Source: Spirosoma linguale DSM 74 (GTDB taxonomy: Bacteria > Bacteroidota > Bacteroidia > Cytophagales > Spirosomataceae). From it: DNA of 64,000 nucleotides. The notes below the pieces were generated by a model. The model had not been told where the DNA came from, searched no databases, and saw only the letters and a list, made by a program, of their open reading frames with translations. Numbering within the stretch: position 1 is the first letter of the stretch; the number at the start of each line of letters is the position of its first letter. The translations under genes and the position numbers were made by a program. The stretch lies in assembly GCA_000024525.1 (NCBI GenBank), contig CP001769.1, forward strand, positions 7,287,001-7,351,000, given 5' to 3'. Positions 34,597 to 43,504 of the stretch are shown here, piece by piece.

Positions 34597-35961
34597 ATGA
34601 AAAAAACGATTACACTTCTCCTTACACTTCTGGTTGGTTACGCCCAGGCTCAAACCGCCGACTCGGTAACCATCCGAAAAATTTATGACGAAGCACTGGC
34701 CAACGGAAAATCTTACGAGTGGCTGCGCTACATGACCAAGCAGATCGGACCGCGTTTGAGTGGCTCGGCCGGGGCGCAGAAAGCCGTCGACTGGACCAAG
34801 CAGGTGATGGAGAAAGAAGGTTTCGACCGGGTGTTTTTGCAGGATGTGATGGTTCCTCATTGGGTGCGCGGGGCGAAAGAAGTGGCCTATATCCAGAATG
34901 GTAAACAGAAGGTGACGGTGCCGATTGCGGCCCTGGGCGGTTCTATAGCAACCGGACCAAAGGGCGTCGAAGCGGGCGTAATTGAAGTGAAAAGCTTTCC
35001 GGAGTTGCGGGCGTTGGGACCCGATAAAGTGAAGGGCAAAATTGTCTTCTACAACCGCCCGATGGACCCGACCAAAATCAATACTTTCGAAGCCTACGGC
35101 GGGGCCGTCGATCAACGGGCGAACGGGGCTACCGAAGCGGCCAAGCTAGGTGCAGTCGGGGCCATTGTGCGCTCCATGACCAATGTTCGGGACGATAATC
35201 CGCACGTGGGTGGTATGCGTTACGGAACGGGCGTTCCCCTGATTCCAACGGCGGCCATTAGCACCAATGCGGCCGATCTGCTCAGTAAATCGCTGGCCGA
35301 AAATCCAAACCTGACCTTTTACTTCAAACAGAACTGCGAAACCCTGCCCGATGCCAAGTCGTACAATGTAGTCGGCGAAATTAAAGGAAGTGAGAAACCG
35401 GATGAGATCATTGTAGTGGGTGGTCACCTCGACTCGTGGGATCTGGCCGAAGGCGCACACGATGATGGCGCGGGTTGTGTGCAGTCCATTGAAGTGCTGC
35501 GGATCATGAAGGCATTGGGCATTAAACCCAAGCGGACAATTCGCGCGGTGATGTTCATGAACGAAGAAAACGGCCTTCGGGGGGGCGTTCAATATGCCGA
35601 TCTGGCCAAAAAGAATAACGAGAAGCACATTGCCGCCGTTGAATCGGACAATGGCGGGTTTACGCCCCGTGGCTTTGGTATTGTGGGAACGCCCGACCAA
35701 CGCGCCAAAGTGATGCCCTGGAAACCACTGCTGGCTCCTTATGGCCTGTTAGAGATTGGTGCGGGTGGGGGAGGGGCCGACATTGGTCCACTTGCGCAAC
35801 TAGGAACCGTTCTCTTCGGGTTCAAACCCGATTCGCAGCGGTATTTCGATTATCACCACACTACCGTCGATACCTTTGAAACCGTAAGCCAGCGCGAGCT
35901 TGAACTGGGCGCGGCTTCCATGGCGGCTTTGGTGTATTTGCTGGACCAACACGGGTTGTAG
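34597..35961 (+). CDS. M28-family zinc metallopeptidase with PA-domain insertion
   Basis: 454 residues. Signal peptide ending AQAQ. A PA-like region (about 120-240) precedes the catalytic part. Zinc ligands and catalytic residues of family M28 are visible: GGHLDSWD, AHDDGAG, MNEENGLRG, VESDNGG and HHTTVDTFETV. Closest in layout to carboxypeptidase Q-like aminopeptidases. Exported, probably periplasmic, and used for peptide breakdown. It stands alone, closed by a strong terminator. Confidence 0.93.
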   Translation: MKKTITLLLTLLVGYAQAQTADSVTIRKIYDEALANGKSYEWLRYMTKQIGPRLSGSAGAQKAVDWTKQVMEKEGFDRVFLQDVMVPHWVRGAKEVAYIQNGKQKVTVPIAALGGSIATGPKGVEAGVIEVKSFPELRALGPDKVKGKIVFYNRPMDPTKINTFEAYGGAVDQRANGATEAAKLGAVGAIVRSMTNVRDDNPHVGGMRYGTGVPLIPTAAISTNAADLLSKSLAENPNLTFYFKQNCETLPDAKSYNVVGEIKGSEKPDEIIVVGGHLDSWDLAEGAHDDGAGCVQSIEVLRIMKALGIKPKRTIRAVMFMNEENGLRGGVQYADLAKKNNEKHIAAVESDNGGFTPRGFGIVGTPDQRAKVMPWKPLLAPYGLLEIGAGGGGADIGPLAQLGTVLFGFKPDSQRYFDYHHTTVDTFETVSQRELELGAASMAALVYLLDQHGL

Positions 35962-36033
35962 GTAGATGAAGGTATTGACCACAGGGTTCAATGCCTTAAC
36001 CTCTGTGCTTCTGTGTTCAATACCTGATTAGTT

Positions 36034-36084
36034 AAAAGTCGGCAGAGACGAGCAAACATATGCGTCTCTGCCGACTTTTTTTAA
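36034..36084 (+). terminator. Rho-independent-type terminator after the M28 peptidase
   Basis: A 17-bp stem (AAAAGTCGGCAGAGACG paired with CGTCTCTGCCGACTTTT) with a 12-base loop, continuing into a T run. Confidence 0.93.
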
Positions 36085-36260
36085 GACATGCCGGGTTTCC
36101 TTCTCTATAGGGTAAAATATAAATAACGTAATATTAGTTTGTATTTAATAATAAAATTAGAATATTATATTATAATATAGTGTCATAGCAATCGGTTGCT
36201 GTGTAGATTTATAGAATAGTAATAGTAGTTCTATATACTTTATCTATAATTCAACAACTT
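36085..36260 (+). promoter_or_regulatory. Very AT-rich upstream region of the first susC
   Basis: Long stretches of A and T only (for example around 36150-36180), far more AT-rich than its surroundings. Such tracts are typical of strongly expressed or regulated susC promoters. A TATACTTTAT string near 36234 is a weak -7 candidate. Confidence 0.5.
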
Positions 36261-39200
36261 ATGAAACACATTTTAACGAACGAAAGGAGACGGTACCTCA
36301 CGCTCCTGATGGCTATCTGGTTCCTCACTAACCTCTCCACTCTGGCGCAAAATTCGGGGCGTACCATCACCGGAAAAATCCTGTCGAAAACCGATGGAGC
36401 GGGGCTTCCCGGTGCCAACGTACTGGTGAAAGGCTCATCGGTTGGGGCGGTGACGGATGCCGCAGGTAGCTTTTCGATCAATGCCCAGCCCAACGCCACC
36501 CTAGCGGTCTCTTACATTGGTTTTGTTTCGCAGGAAATTGCGATTGGCAACCAGACCGAGGTGGTGATTTCGCTGGCCGAAGATGCGTCCCAACTAAGTG
36601 AAGTGGTCGTTACGGCGCTTGGCATTTCGCGGGATAAAAAAGCACTCGGGTATAGCCTTCAGGAGCTGAAGGGAAACGAACTCACACAGGCCCGGCCAAC
36701 CAACCTGGTCAACGCCTTGTCGGGTAAGATTGCCGGTATTCAGGTGACGGCAACGAACGGACTACCCGGCGCATCGTCGCGGATTCTGATTCGCGGAGCC
36801 AACTCCATCGGAGGCAATAACCAGCCGCTGTTTGTGGTCGACGGGATTCCGATTGATAACGGCAGTTACAACGTAACGCCGGGAAGTACGGGCGGAAACG
36901 TCAACAACGTAACGACGGATTACGGCAACGGCGCATCGTCCATCAACCCCGATGACATTGATAATATTTCAGTCCTGAAAGGTGCCAATGCCGCTGCGCT
37001 GTATGGCTCGCGAGCGGCCAACGGAGTTATTCTGATCACGACCAAACGGGGTTCGGCCAGCAAGAACATTGGCGTAACCGTAAATACCAACACCACGTTC
37101 GAAAATCCGCTGCGGCTTCCCGATTTTCAGAATGAATACGGGCAGGGACTTAAAGGGCAGTTTTCGTACGTCGATGGCATGGGCGGGGGCGTCAATGACG
37201 GCGTCGATGAAAGTTGGGGGCCAAAACTGGACGGGCGGCTGATTCCGCAATTCAACTCGCCCATTGGTGCCGATGGCAAACGCACGGCCACACCCTGGAT
37301 TGCCCGGCCCGATAACGTCAAGAACTTCTACGATACGGGCGTTACTACCACGAACAGCATTGCGCTCACCGGCGGTAACGAGAAAGGCGATTTTCGACTG
37401 GGTTATACCAATCTTTACCAGAAAGGCATGCTGCCCAATACGAACTACAAACGGCAGAATCTTTCGTTCAATGCAGGCTGGAATTTCACGCCGAAATTCA
37501 CCGTCCGGACCAGCATCAACTACATAAAAGACGGTTCCGACAATCGGCAGAACCTGAACCTCTACTGGATATGGTTCGGTCGGCAGGTCGATCTGGAAGA
37601 CCTCAAGGGCAATCCGGTCCAGCCCGATACCGACCCGAGCCAATGGCCCGTGCAACGCAACTGGAATTTGAACTACTGGAATAATCCGGCGTATGCGCTG
37701 AAGTACCTGAAATACGCCAACGATAAAGATCGCCTGATTGGCAACATTACCGCCACCTATAAACTGACCGACTGGCTGACACTGACGGGCCGCACCGGAA
37801 CCGATTTTTCGAATGATCGGCGAACAACCAAACAGGCGAAAAACGTAGGCGTTCCCAATGGCAGCTATGCCGAAGACATCGTGTATGTCAGCGAAACCAA
37901 CAGCGACTTCCTGCTGACCGCCGACAAACGGGTCAACGAATTTCATATCGTAGCCTCGGTTGGCGGCAACACCCGCCGGAACTACACCCAGCGCGATTAC
38001 ATGTACGCGTCGGAGTTGACGATTCCCAACCTATACAACATTGGTAATGCCAAATCGCGCCCAACGGTGTATAACCGTATTACGGACAAGCGGGTAAACA
38101 GCCTCTACGGCTCGGCATCGCTGTCGTTCCGGGACTATCTGTTTGTGGACCTCACGGCTCGCAATGACTGGTCGAGTACGCTGCCCGCCGGTAATCGCAG
38201 CTATTTTTACCCGTCTGTATCAGCCAGCGCCATTATAACAGACATGCTGGGGCTAACTTCCAACGTACTGACCTACGCCAAGCTGCGGGGTGGCTTTGCT
38301 CAGGTGGGTAATGACACCGATCCGTACAACCTGACGCAGGTGTATTCGAGCGAAACGGCTTGGGGCAACACGACGACTTTTTCGGAGAATAACCTGATTT
38401 ATAACAAGAACCTGAAGCCGGAGCTAACCACGGCCATTGAGTTTGGCGTTGAAACCCGACTATTCCGAAACGCGCTCAACTTCGAGTTCACGTATTACGA
38501 CAAGAACACGAAAAACCAGATTTTACAGGCCAACGTGGCGCAAAGTTCGGGCTATTATAACTCGGTTATCAACGCCGGTCAGATTCGGAACAGCGGTTTC
38601 GAGATCGAACTGTCTGGAGCACCAATCAAAAATGCGGGTGGATTCCGATGGGATGTGGGTATCAACTTCGCCCGGAACCGCTCCGAAGTGGTGGATTTGG
38701 GCGGACTGTCTACTTATCAGATCAATACCGGTTCGCTGCTGCGCAACGTGATTCTGGAAGCTCGGCCGGGCGATCCGTACGGCAATTTCTACGGTACGTA
38801 TTACCGGCGCGATCCGAGTGGTAACCTCATTTTCAACAGCCAGGGGTACCCCATCATGGCATCGGACCGAAAAGTGGTCGGGAACATCATGCCGAAATGG
38901 ACGGGCGGTTTCCAGAATACATTCAGCTATAAGTGGGTATCGCTCAGTTCGCTGATCGATGTGCGCTACGGTGGTAACGTCTTCTCGCAGGGTATCAACA
39001 TTGGTCGGTATACGGGTGTGCTGGCCGAAACGCTGCCCGGTCGCGAAGGCAATATTGTGGGGCAGGGCGTTGTGGAGAAGGCCAATGCCGACGGTAGCTT
39101 CTCGTATTCGCCTAACACCACGGCGGTAGCATCGGCAGATGATTACTACCACAATTTTTACAACCGCAACGTCAACGAGAATTACATTTTCGATGCGAGC

Positions 39201-39440
39201 TATGTAAAACTACGGGAAGTGCGGCTGGGCTTCGCTATTCCGCAGCGGTGGCTGGGCAAAACGCCCTTCCGCAGTGCAACGTTTGCGCTGGTGGGCCGGA
39301 ATCTGGCGCTTCTCTACAAAAATATACCGCATATCGATCCCGAAACCAGCTACTACGGCGATGGTAACGTGCAGGGCTTCGAAAACGGTAATACGCCATC
39401 GGCCCGCAGCATGGGCTTTAACCTCAACTTCGGACTTTAA
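36261..39440 (+). CDS. SusC/RagA-family TonB-dependent outer-membrane transporter
   Basis: 1059 residues. A signal peptide ending near TLAQ is followed by a carboxypeptidase-D-like domain (TITGKILSKTDGAGLPGANV), a TonB box region, the plug with LRIRGANSIGGNNQPLFVVD-type motifs (ILIRGANS, PLFVVDGIPID, VLKGANAAALYGSRAANGVI), and a long beta-barrel ending in aromatic F/L. It imports oligosaccharides or peptides in partnership with SusD. The susD ATG follows the stop by one base. The substrate is unknown. Confidence 0.96.
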   Translation: MKHILTNERRRYLTLLMAIWFLTNLSTLAQNSGRTITGKILSKTDGAGLPGANVLVKGSSVGAVTDAAGSFSINAQPNATLAVSYIGFVSQEIAIGNQTEVVISLAEDASQLSEVVVTALGISRDKKALGYSLQELKGNELTQARPTNLVNALSGKIAGIQVTATNGLPGASSRILIRGANSIGGNNQPLFVVDGIPIDNGSYNVTPGSTGGNVNNVTTDYGNGASSINPDDIDNISVLKGANAAALYGSRAANGVILITTKRGSASKNIGVTVNTNTTFENPLRLPDFQNEYGQGLKGQFSYVDGMGGGVNDGVDESWGPKLDGRLIPQFNSPIGADGKRTATPWIARPDNVKNFYDTGVTTTNSIALTGGNEKGDFRLGYTNLYQKGMLPNTNYKRQNLSFNAGWNFTPKFTVRTSINYIKDGSDNRQNLNLYWIWFGRQVDLEDLKGNPVQPDTDPSQWPVQRNWNLNYWNNPAYALKYLKYANDKDRLIGNITATYKLTDWLTLTGRTGTDFSNDRRTTKQAKNVGVPNGSYAEDIVYVSETNSDFLLTADKRVNEFHIVASVGGNTRRNYTQRDYMYASELTIPNLYNIGNAKSRPTVYNRITDKRVNSLYGSASLSFRDYLFVDLTARNDWSSTLPAGNRSYFYPSVSASAIITDMLGLTSNVLTYAKLRGGFAQVGNDTDPYNLTQVYSSETAWGNTTTFSENNLIYNKNLKPELTTAIEFGVETRLFRNALNFEFTYYDKNTKNQILQANVAQSSGYYNSVINAGQIRNSGFEIELSGAPIKNAGGFRWDVGINFARNRSEVVDLGGLSTYQINTGSLLRNVILEARPGDPYGNFYGTYYRRDPSGNLIFNSQGYPIMASDRKVVGNIMPKWTGGFQNTFSYKWVSLSSLIDVRYGGNVFSQGINIGRYTGVLAETLPGREGNIVGQGVVEKANADGSFSYSPNTTAVASADDYYHNFYNRNVNENYIFDASYVKLREVRLGFAIPQRWLGKTPFRSATFALVGRNLALLYKNIPHIDPETSYYGDGNVQGFENGNTPSARSMGFNLNFGL

Positions 39441-39441
39441 T

Positions 39442-40893
39442 ATGAAAAAGATACTTTTTCTTTCCTTTACGCTTTCGCTGCTGACATTGAGCGGCTGCGA
39501 AAACAAGTTCAACGAAACCAACGTCAACCCCAACGACCCCACCAGCGTACCGGCGGAGCGGCTACTGCCCCACGGGATTTATTCGGCGGTGAGCAACATT
39601 ATTGGTCCGTCGAGCACGGTTTCGCTGGGGTTAGATGCCGGTAATGGGTGGGTGCAGCATACGGCCCGGATTCAGTACACCGAAATCGACCAGTTTAGCT
39701 ACACCAGCGATTTGCAGGATTTGCCCTGGCGCTACCTCTACAACGAAGCCTTGGCTGATTTTCAGAAGATTTATGAGCTGGGCAAAACGGCCAACAACGA
39801 AAATCTTCAGGCAATAGGTCTGATTATGCGCGCCTGGGTATTTGCAAACCTGACGGATGTGTATGGCGATATTCCGTACTCCGAAGCCCTGAAAGGAACC
39901 ACCAGCGGTATTGTCGCCCCCAAGTTCGATGCCCAGAAAGATGTCTACGCGGGTCTGGTAAACGACCTGAAAATAGCCAGCGATCTTATCAGCACCAAAA
40001 CGGTCGATAAGGACGCTGATATTTTATTCGCCGGGGATATGACCAAGTGGAAAAAGCTGGCCAATTCGCTAAGCCTGCGGTTGCTGAACCGGATGCTGGG
40101 TAAAACGGGCCTGACTCTCGACCCAAAAGCCGAGATGACGCGCATTCTGAGCGACCCGACCAAATATCCGGTCATGACCTCGAATTCGGATGTGGCGCAA
40201 CTGGTTTATCTGTCCCGCCCCAACAATAACCCCACGAATGAGAACCGGCGCACCCGCGACGACCATCGTGTGAGCGCGACGCTCGTTGATAAACTCGTGG
40301 CGCTGGGCGATCCCCGTTTGGGCGTTTATGCCAATAAAGCAGTCGCTACGGGCCTGTACAAAGGTGTTCCCAACGGCCTGCCAAATTCCGATGCCGGGGC
40401 GCTGGGCTTTACCAGCACGTCTAAAATCGGCGATTTTTTCGTGCAGGAAACCACACCGGGAGTTATCATGAGCTATGCCGAACTGAACTTCATCAAGGCC
40501 GAAGCCGCGCTGAAGGGCGTAACAGCCGCTGGCGATGCTGCCAAAGCCTACGAAGAAGGTATCAAAGCATCGATGGCTTATTACAAGCTGACAGTGCCCG
40601 CCGACTACCTGACAAAAAATGCGCTTAACGCCGGTGATGCGGGTTTGACGCAGGTGCTGGAACAAAAGTGGATTGCACTGTTCGGGCAGGGCGTTGAAGC
40701 ATGGACGGAATACCGTCGAACGGGCGTTCCGGCGCTTGTAGTGCCTAAAGTCAACTACAATGGCGGGGTAATTCCTACCCGGTTGCCTTACCCGTCGTCG
40801 GAAGAAAACCTCAACAACGCCAACGTCAAAGCCGCCCTTACGGCTATGGGTGGCACCAACACGATGCAAACCAAACTCTGGTGGGCTAAGTAG
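39442..40893 (+). CDS. SusD/RagB-family outer-membrane lipoprotein (SusD-like_2 type)
   Basis: 483 residues from the ATG at 39442; the longer frame overlaps susC and is not real. Lipobox LSGC, then ENKFNETNVNPNDPTSVPAE, typical of the SusD-like_2 branch. Alpha-helical, with TPR-like parts (LIMRAWVFANLTDVYGDIPY) and the late region AYEEGIKASMAYY and TEYRRTGVPAL. It binds the substrate on the cell surface and acts as the lid of the preceding SusC. Confidence 0.95.
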   Translation: MKKILFLSFTLSLLTLSGCENKFNETNVNPNDPTSVPAERLLPHGIYSAVSNIIGPSSTVSLGLDAGNGWVQHTARIQYTEIDQFSYTSDLQDLPWRYLYNEALADFQKIYELGKTANNENLQAIGLIMRAWVFANLTDVYGDIPYSEALKGTTSGIVAPKFDAQKDVYAGLVNDLKIASDLISTKTVDKDADILFAGDMTKWKKLANSLSLRLLNRMLGKTGLTLDPKAEMTRILSDPTKYPVMTSNSDVAQLVYLSRPNNNPTNENRRTRDDHRVSATLVDKLVALGDPRLGVYANKAVATGLYKGVPNGLPNSDAGALGFTSTSKIGDFFVQETTPGVIMSYAELNFIKAEAALKGVTAAGDAAKAYEEGIKASMAYYKLTVPADYLTKNALNAGDAGLTQVLEQKWIALFGQGVEAWTEYRRTGVPALVVPKVNYNGGVIPTRLPYPSSEENLNNANVKAALTAMGGTNTMQTKLWWAK

Positions 40894-40897
40894 ATCG

Positions 40898-42589
40898 TTA
40901 CAGGTTTTTATCGACCAAATTTCTGACTTCTTCAAACGCGCCCGGTAAGGGCGCGTTTCGTTTTATGATCTTACCCGTTCGATTAATGAGCGTTCCTGAG
41001 GTTTCATCATCGGGGCGAAACCGCTCTACGGCGTCCATCAGTTGCGCTTCGGTTAGTAGTAAGTGATCGCCATAAAGGTTATAACGCGTGGCCTGTTCCG
41101 GAAATAAAGCCATGTCGGAACTCGGCATGGGTATATAAATCAGCGCAAAATCGCGGGAGCTATAGGCACTCCGCAGGCGCTGGGCGTCGAGGGCGACCTG
41201 ACGTCCGGCTTCGTCGGAGGGCGAAAAGAGCAGTACATAAATGATTTTCCCCCGGTTGGCCGTAATCAGTTGGTCCAGCAACAACTGTCCACTGCTGCGC
41301 AACGATTTTGTTACAAAAACACCAGGCGATATCTCCAGGGCCTGAACGTTTTCACTTGCATTTTTTATTACTGCCATCGCTGCCCGAATCCGGGTGCTGT
41401 CTTTTACCTCCAGCCGGTACAACTCATCGAGCGATTGACCAAAAGCCGGTTCTTTAACCTGAGGCCGGGCGTAATCGTAAAGGAGCATCGAAAAATTGAG
41501 CGTCATGGCTGGCAGCGAACTGGCCAGCCAATAGGCGGTCAGGTAATGCAGTGACGAGCTGTCGACCTGCGGGCGGCTGCGCTCGATCAGGGATTCGTAG
41601 CTAACCAGACGTTGCAGTGTATCGGGGCTTCGTTTGACGAGGCCATCGAAGAAACGCAGGTCGGCAGCGCGGGCGGAATTTTTTATAGCGTAATCGTGGA
41701 GCCGGATGCGTTCATCGGCGGTGAGGTTCTTGCCATACCGTTCGAGTAAGGTAGACAACATACGAACCGTCAGGCCATTGGTGCGCCCATTTGCTGATTC
41801 GGTAGAAATCCGTTGGGTAACATAATTGGCAAACCGGTTCATGGCCGACGCCCGCGACGCGGTAAGCAACTGGTCGTTGGCGGGCCGGAGTGAGTCGGTC
41901 AGAGTAGCGGGGATTTTTTCGTTTTCGTAGGTTGCCTTGTCGTACAAAAAGGCGGCAGCGTTGTACCGGCTGCTGGTTGTTATCCAGCGCGCTACCAGCG
42001 GAAACACCTTTTCCCGCCTGGCAAAGGCGTCGAAGGGTGCCCGGTAAGCGGCCGATAGTATCCTGAAGGAAGCCGCGATGGTTTCGTCGCTGATCTGTTT
42101 GGTCAGTTTTTTGCCATCCGGCTTATCCGCAAATGCCGCTTCAAAGGCCTTGTAACGAGCAAACTGGCTATTTACCTGTGCATTGACGCCCCCAAACCGG
42201 AAGGGAACAGCAGCCGTGAACAGGGAGTCGGCATCGAGGTCGATGCTGAGAGTGCCGGGTGCGGCCAGAAAAGCCGTTGAAATACGGCCGTAGTTAAAAT
42301 ACATTTCCTCCTGCGGATAGATGAGCGGCAGGGACACTCGAAACGTACCGTCTACGTTGAGCGAGGCTGGACGAACCAGTTCGCGGCTGGCTTGCAGGAT
42401 GTTGTTGCGACTAACCAGAACTGTGGGCGACTCGCGGTAGAGCCGGGCGGTCAGGTTACGGATACGACCCGTTACAATCACCGAATCTGTTTGCGCCTGA
42501 CTCAGGAAAGGAGCTAGAAAAAGAACTGCAGACAGTACGGCACGAAAGAGCCGGAAATAGTTTCTCATTGGATTCAGGAATACAGACAA
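40898..42589 (-). CDS. Exported protein with C-terminal thioredoxin-like fold lacking the CXXC
   Basis: 563 residues, or 556 if the ATG at 42568 is used, which would put the signal peptide (FRLFRAVLSAVLFLAPFLSQ) at the start. The N-terminal part (about 35-130) resembles the DUF4369-like beta domain found before TlpA/ResA proteins. The middle is helical. The C-terminal part (about 430-555) looks like a thioredoxin fold (GKIIYVLLFSPSDEAGRQVA, YNLYGDHLLLTEAQ, GTLINRTGKIIKRNAP). Where CXXC should be there is SPSDEA, so redox activity is unlikely. Converges with susD with a 4-base gap. Confidence 0.7.
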   Translation of the reverse strand: MSVFLNPMRNYFRLFRAVLSAVLFLAPFLSQAQTDSVIVTGRIRNLTARLYRESPTVLVSRNNILQASRELVRPASLNVDGTFRVSLPLIYPQEEMYFNYGRISTAFLAAPGTLSIDLDADSLFTAAVPFRFGGVNAQVNSQFARYKAFEAAFADKPDGKKLTKQISDETIAASFRILSAAYRAPFDAFARREKVFPLVARWITTSSRYNAAAFLYDKATYENEKIPATLTDSLRPANDQLLTASRASAMNRFANYVTQRISTESANGRTNGLTVRMLSTLLERYGKNLTADERIRLHDYAIKNSARAADLRFFDGLVKRSPDTLQRLVSYESLIERSRPQVDSSSLHYLTAYWLASSLPAMTLNFSMLLYDYARPQVKEPAFGQSLDELYRLEVKDSTRIRAAMAVIKNASENVQALEISPGVFVTKSLRSSGQLLLDQLITANRGKIIYVLLFSPSDEAGRQVALDAQRLRSAYSSRDFALIYIPMPSSDMALFPEQATRYNLYGDHLLLTEAQLMDAVERFRPDDETSGTLINRTGKIIKRNAPLPGAFEEVRNLVDKNL

Positions 42590-42645
42590 GGCAATAACAA
42601 ACGAAATTCAGAAACTGTCAATAATCGGCTCAAAATGTCGACGTC

Positions 42646-43137
42646 TTATTTCGTTTTTATGCCGTGGTACTGCTCTTCTTCCTGATAATCGGCGCGGAGG
42701 GGGTGGCCAACCCAATCGGTGGGGAGTAAAATCCGGCGCAGATCAGGATGTCCGTCGAAGTGAATGCCCACGAGGTCATACGCTTCGCGCTCATGCCAGT
42801 CGGCGGTTCGCCAGACGTGGGCCAGGCTGGGAACGGATGGTAATTTTCGATTTTCCTGCTTACGAGGTACCATCACCTTCAGCATCAGATTATGTTCGTA
42901 GGGGATGGAGGTAAAGTTATAAACGACTTCCATCGTATTGGCGTCCGGGCCGTTGTCGATGGCGGTAATGCAGGCCAGCAGATCGAAGAATAGCCGCTCA
43001 TCGTTGCGAAGAAATTGGCAGATATCGACCAACTGCTCAACCGGAACCGACAGATAAGGTTGTAAATTCTGGGTATTGGGCTGTATAGCTGCGCCAAACT
43101 GAGTGGCGAGGAGGTCGGTTAGTTCAGAGAAAGTCAT
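42646..43137 (-). CDS. nuoC: NADH-quinone oxidoreductase subunit C (NuoC-like)
   Basis: 163 residues, the size of a free-standing NuoC. Characteristic region: VYNFTSIPYEHNLMLKVMVP, HVWRTADWHEREAYDLVGIHF, and DLRRILLPTDWVGHPLRADY (the 30-kDa subunit signature). Part of the hydrophilic arm of respiratory complex I. No other nuo gene is in the window, so the complex's genes must be elsewhere. A toxin remnant lies immediately upstream. Confidence 0.93.
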   Translation of the reverse strand: MTFSELTDLLATQFGAAIQPNTQNLQPYLSVPVEQLVDICQFLRNDERLFFDLLACITAIDNGPDANTMEVVYNFTSIPYEHNLMLKVMVPRKQENRKLPSVPSLAHVWRTADWHEREAYDLVGIHFDGHPDLRRILLPTDWVGHPLRADYQEEEQYHGIKTK

Positions 43138-43139
43138 AC

Positions 43140-43207
43140 TTAATAAGGATTCGCATCTGGGTTGCTACGGGTATCGATAACACGAATCACATACAATAAA
43201 TCACTTA
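43140..43207 (-). pseudogene. C-terminal scrap of a RelE/ParE-type toxin
   Basis: Minus-strand bases just after the antitoxin stop read ISDLLYVIRVIDTRSNPDANPY and a stop in one frame. LYVIRVIDTRSNP is the kind of C-terminal strand and tail seen in RelE/ParE toxins. No start and no N-terminal two-thirds exist, so the toxin has been deleted. It ends 3 bases before the nuoC start. Confidence 0.5.
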
Positions 43208-43459
43208 TTATTTCAATTGTGGCCACTTATTCTCCATTTTACGTTTGAAGTCTGCCAGAGGTGTACCCTCTCCTCTCCGAGCTTCGTCGCGTGCTTTCTG
43301 CAGTCCAGCCAGTTGTTCACTTGTTAAGTTATCGAGGATATCATTGTCAGGTTGATCGGCGATTATTCGTTTTGCTGAATTCAGGAGCTGTTCCAGGATG
43401 GGTTCATCCACGCTGTCAATTAGTTGATGCAACTGACTCTTCATCTCCTGAATGCTCAT
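43208..43459 (-). CDS. Small antitoxin-like protein, 83 residues
   Basis: An acidic N-terminus (MKSQLHQLIDSVDEPILEQL) and a charged C-terminus (GLQKARDEARRGEGTPLADF) match the general layout of antitoxins paired with RelE/ParE toxins in Bacteroidota. A scrap of such a toxin lies directly downstream. It is probably an orphaned antitoxin left after the toxin was lost. Family assignment rests on pattern and context only. Confidence 0.6.
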   Translation of the reverse strand: MSIQEMKSQLHQLIDSVDEPILEQLLNSAKRIIADQPDNDILDNLTSEQLAGLQKARDEARRGEGTPLADFKRKMENKWPQLK

Positions 43460-43504
43460 TGTCGTAGTTGATTGTTTACCGAAAGATACAAAAAAAGCTT
43501 GGTT

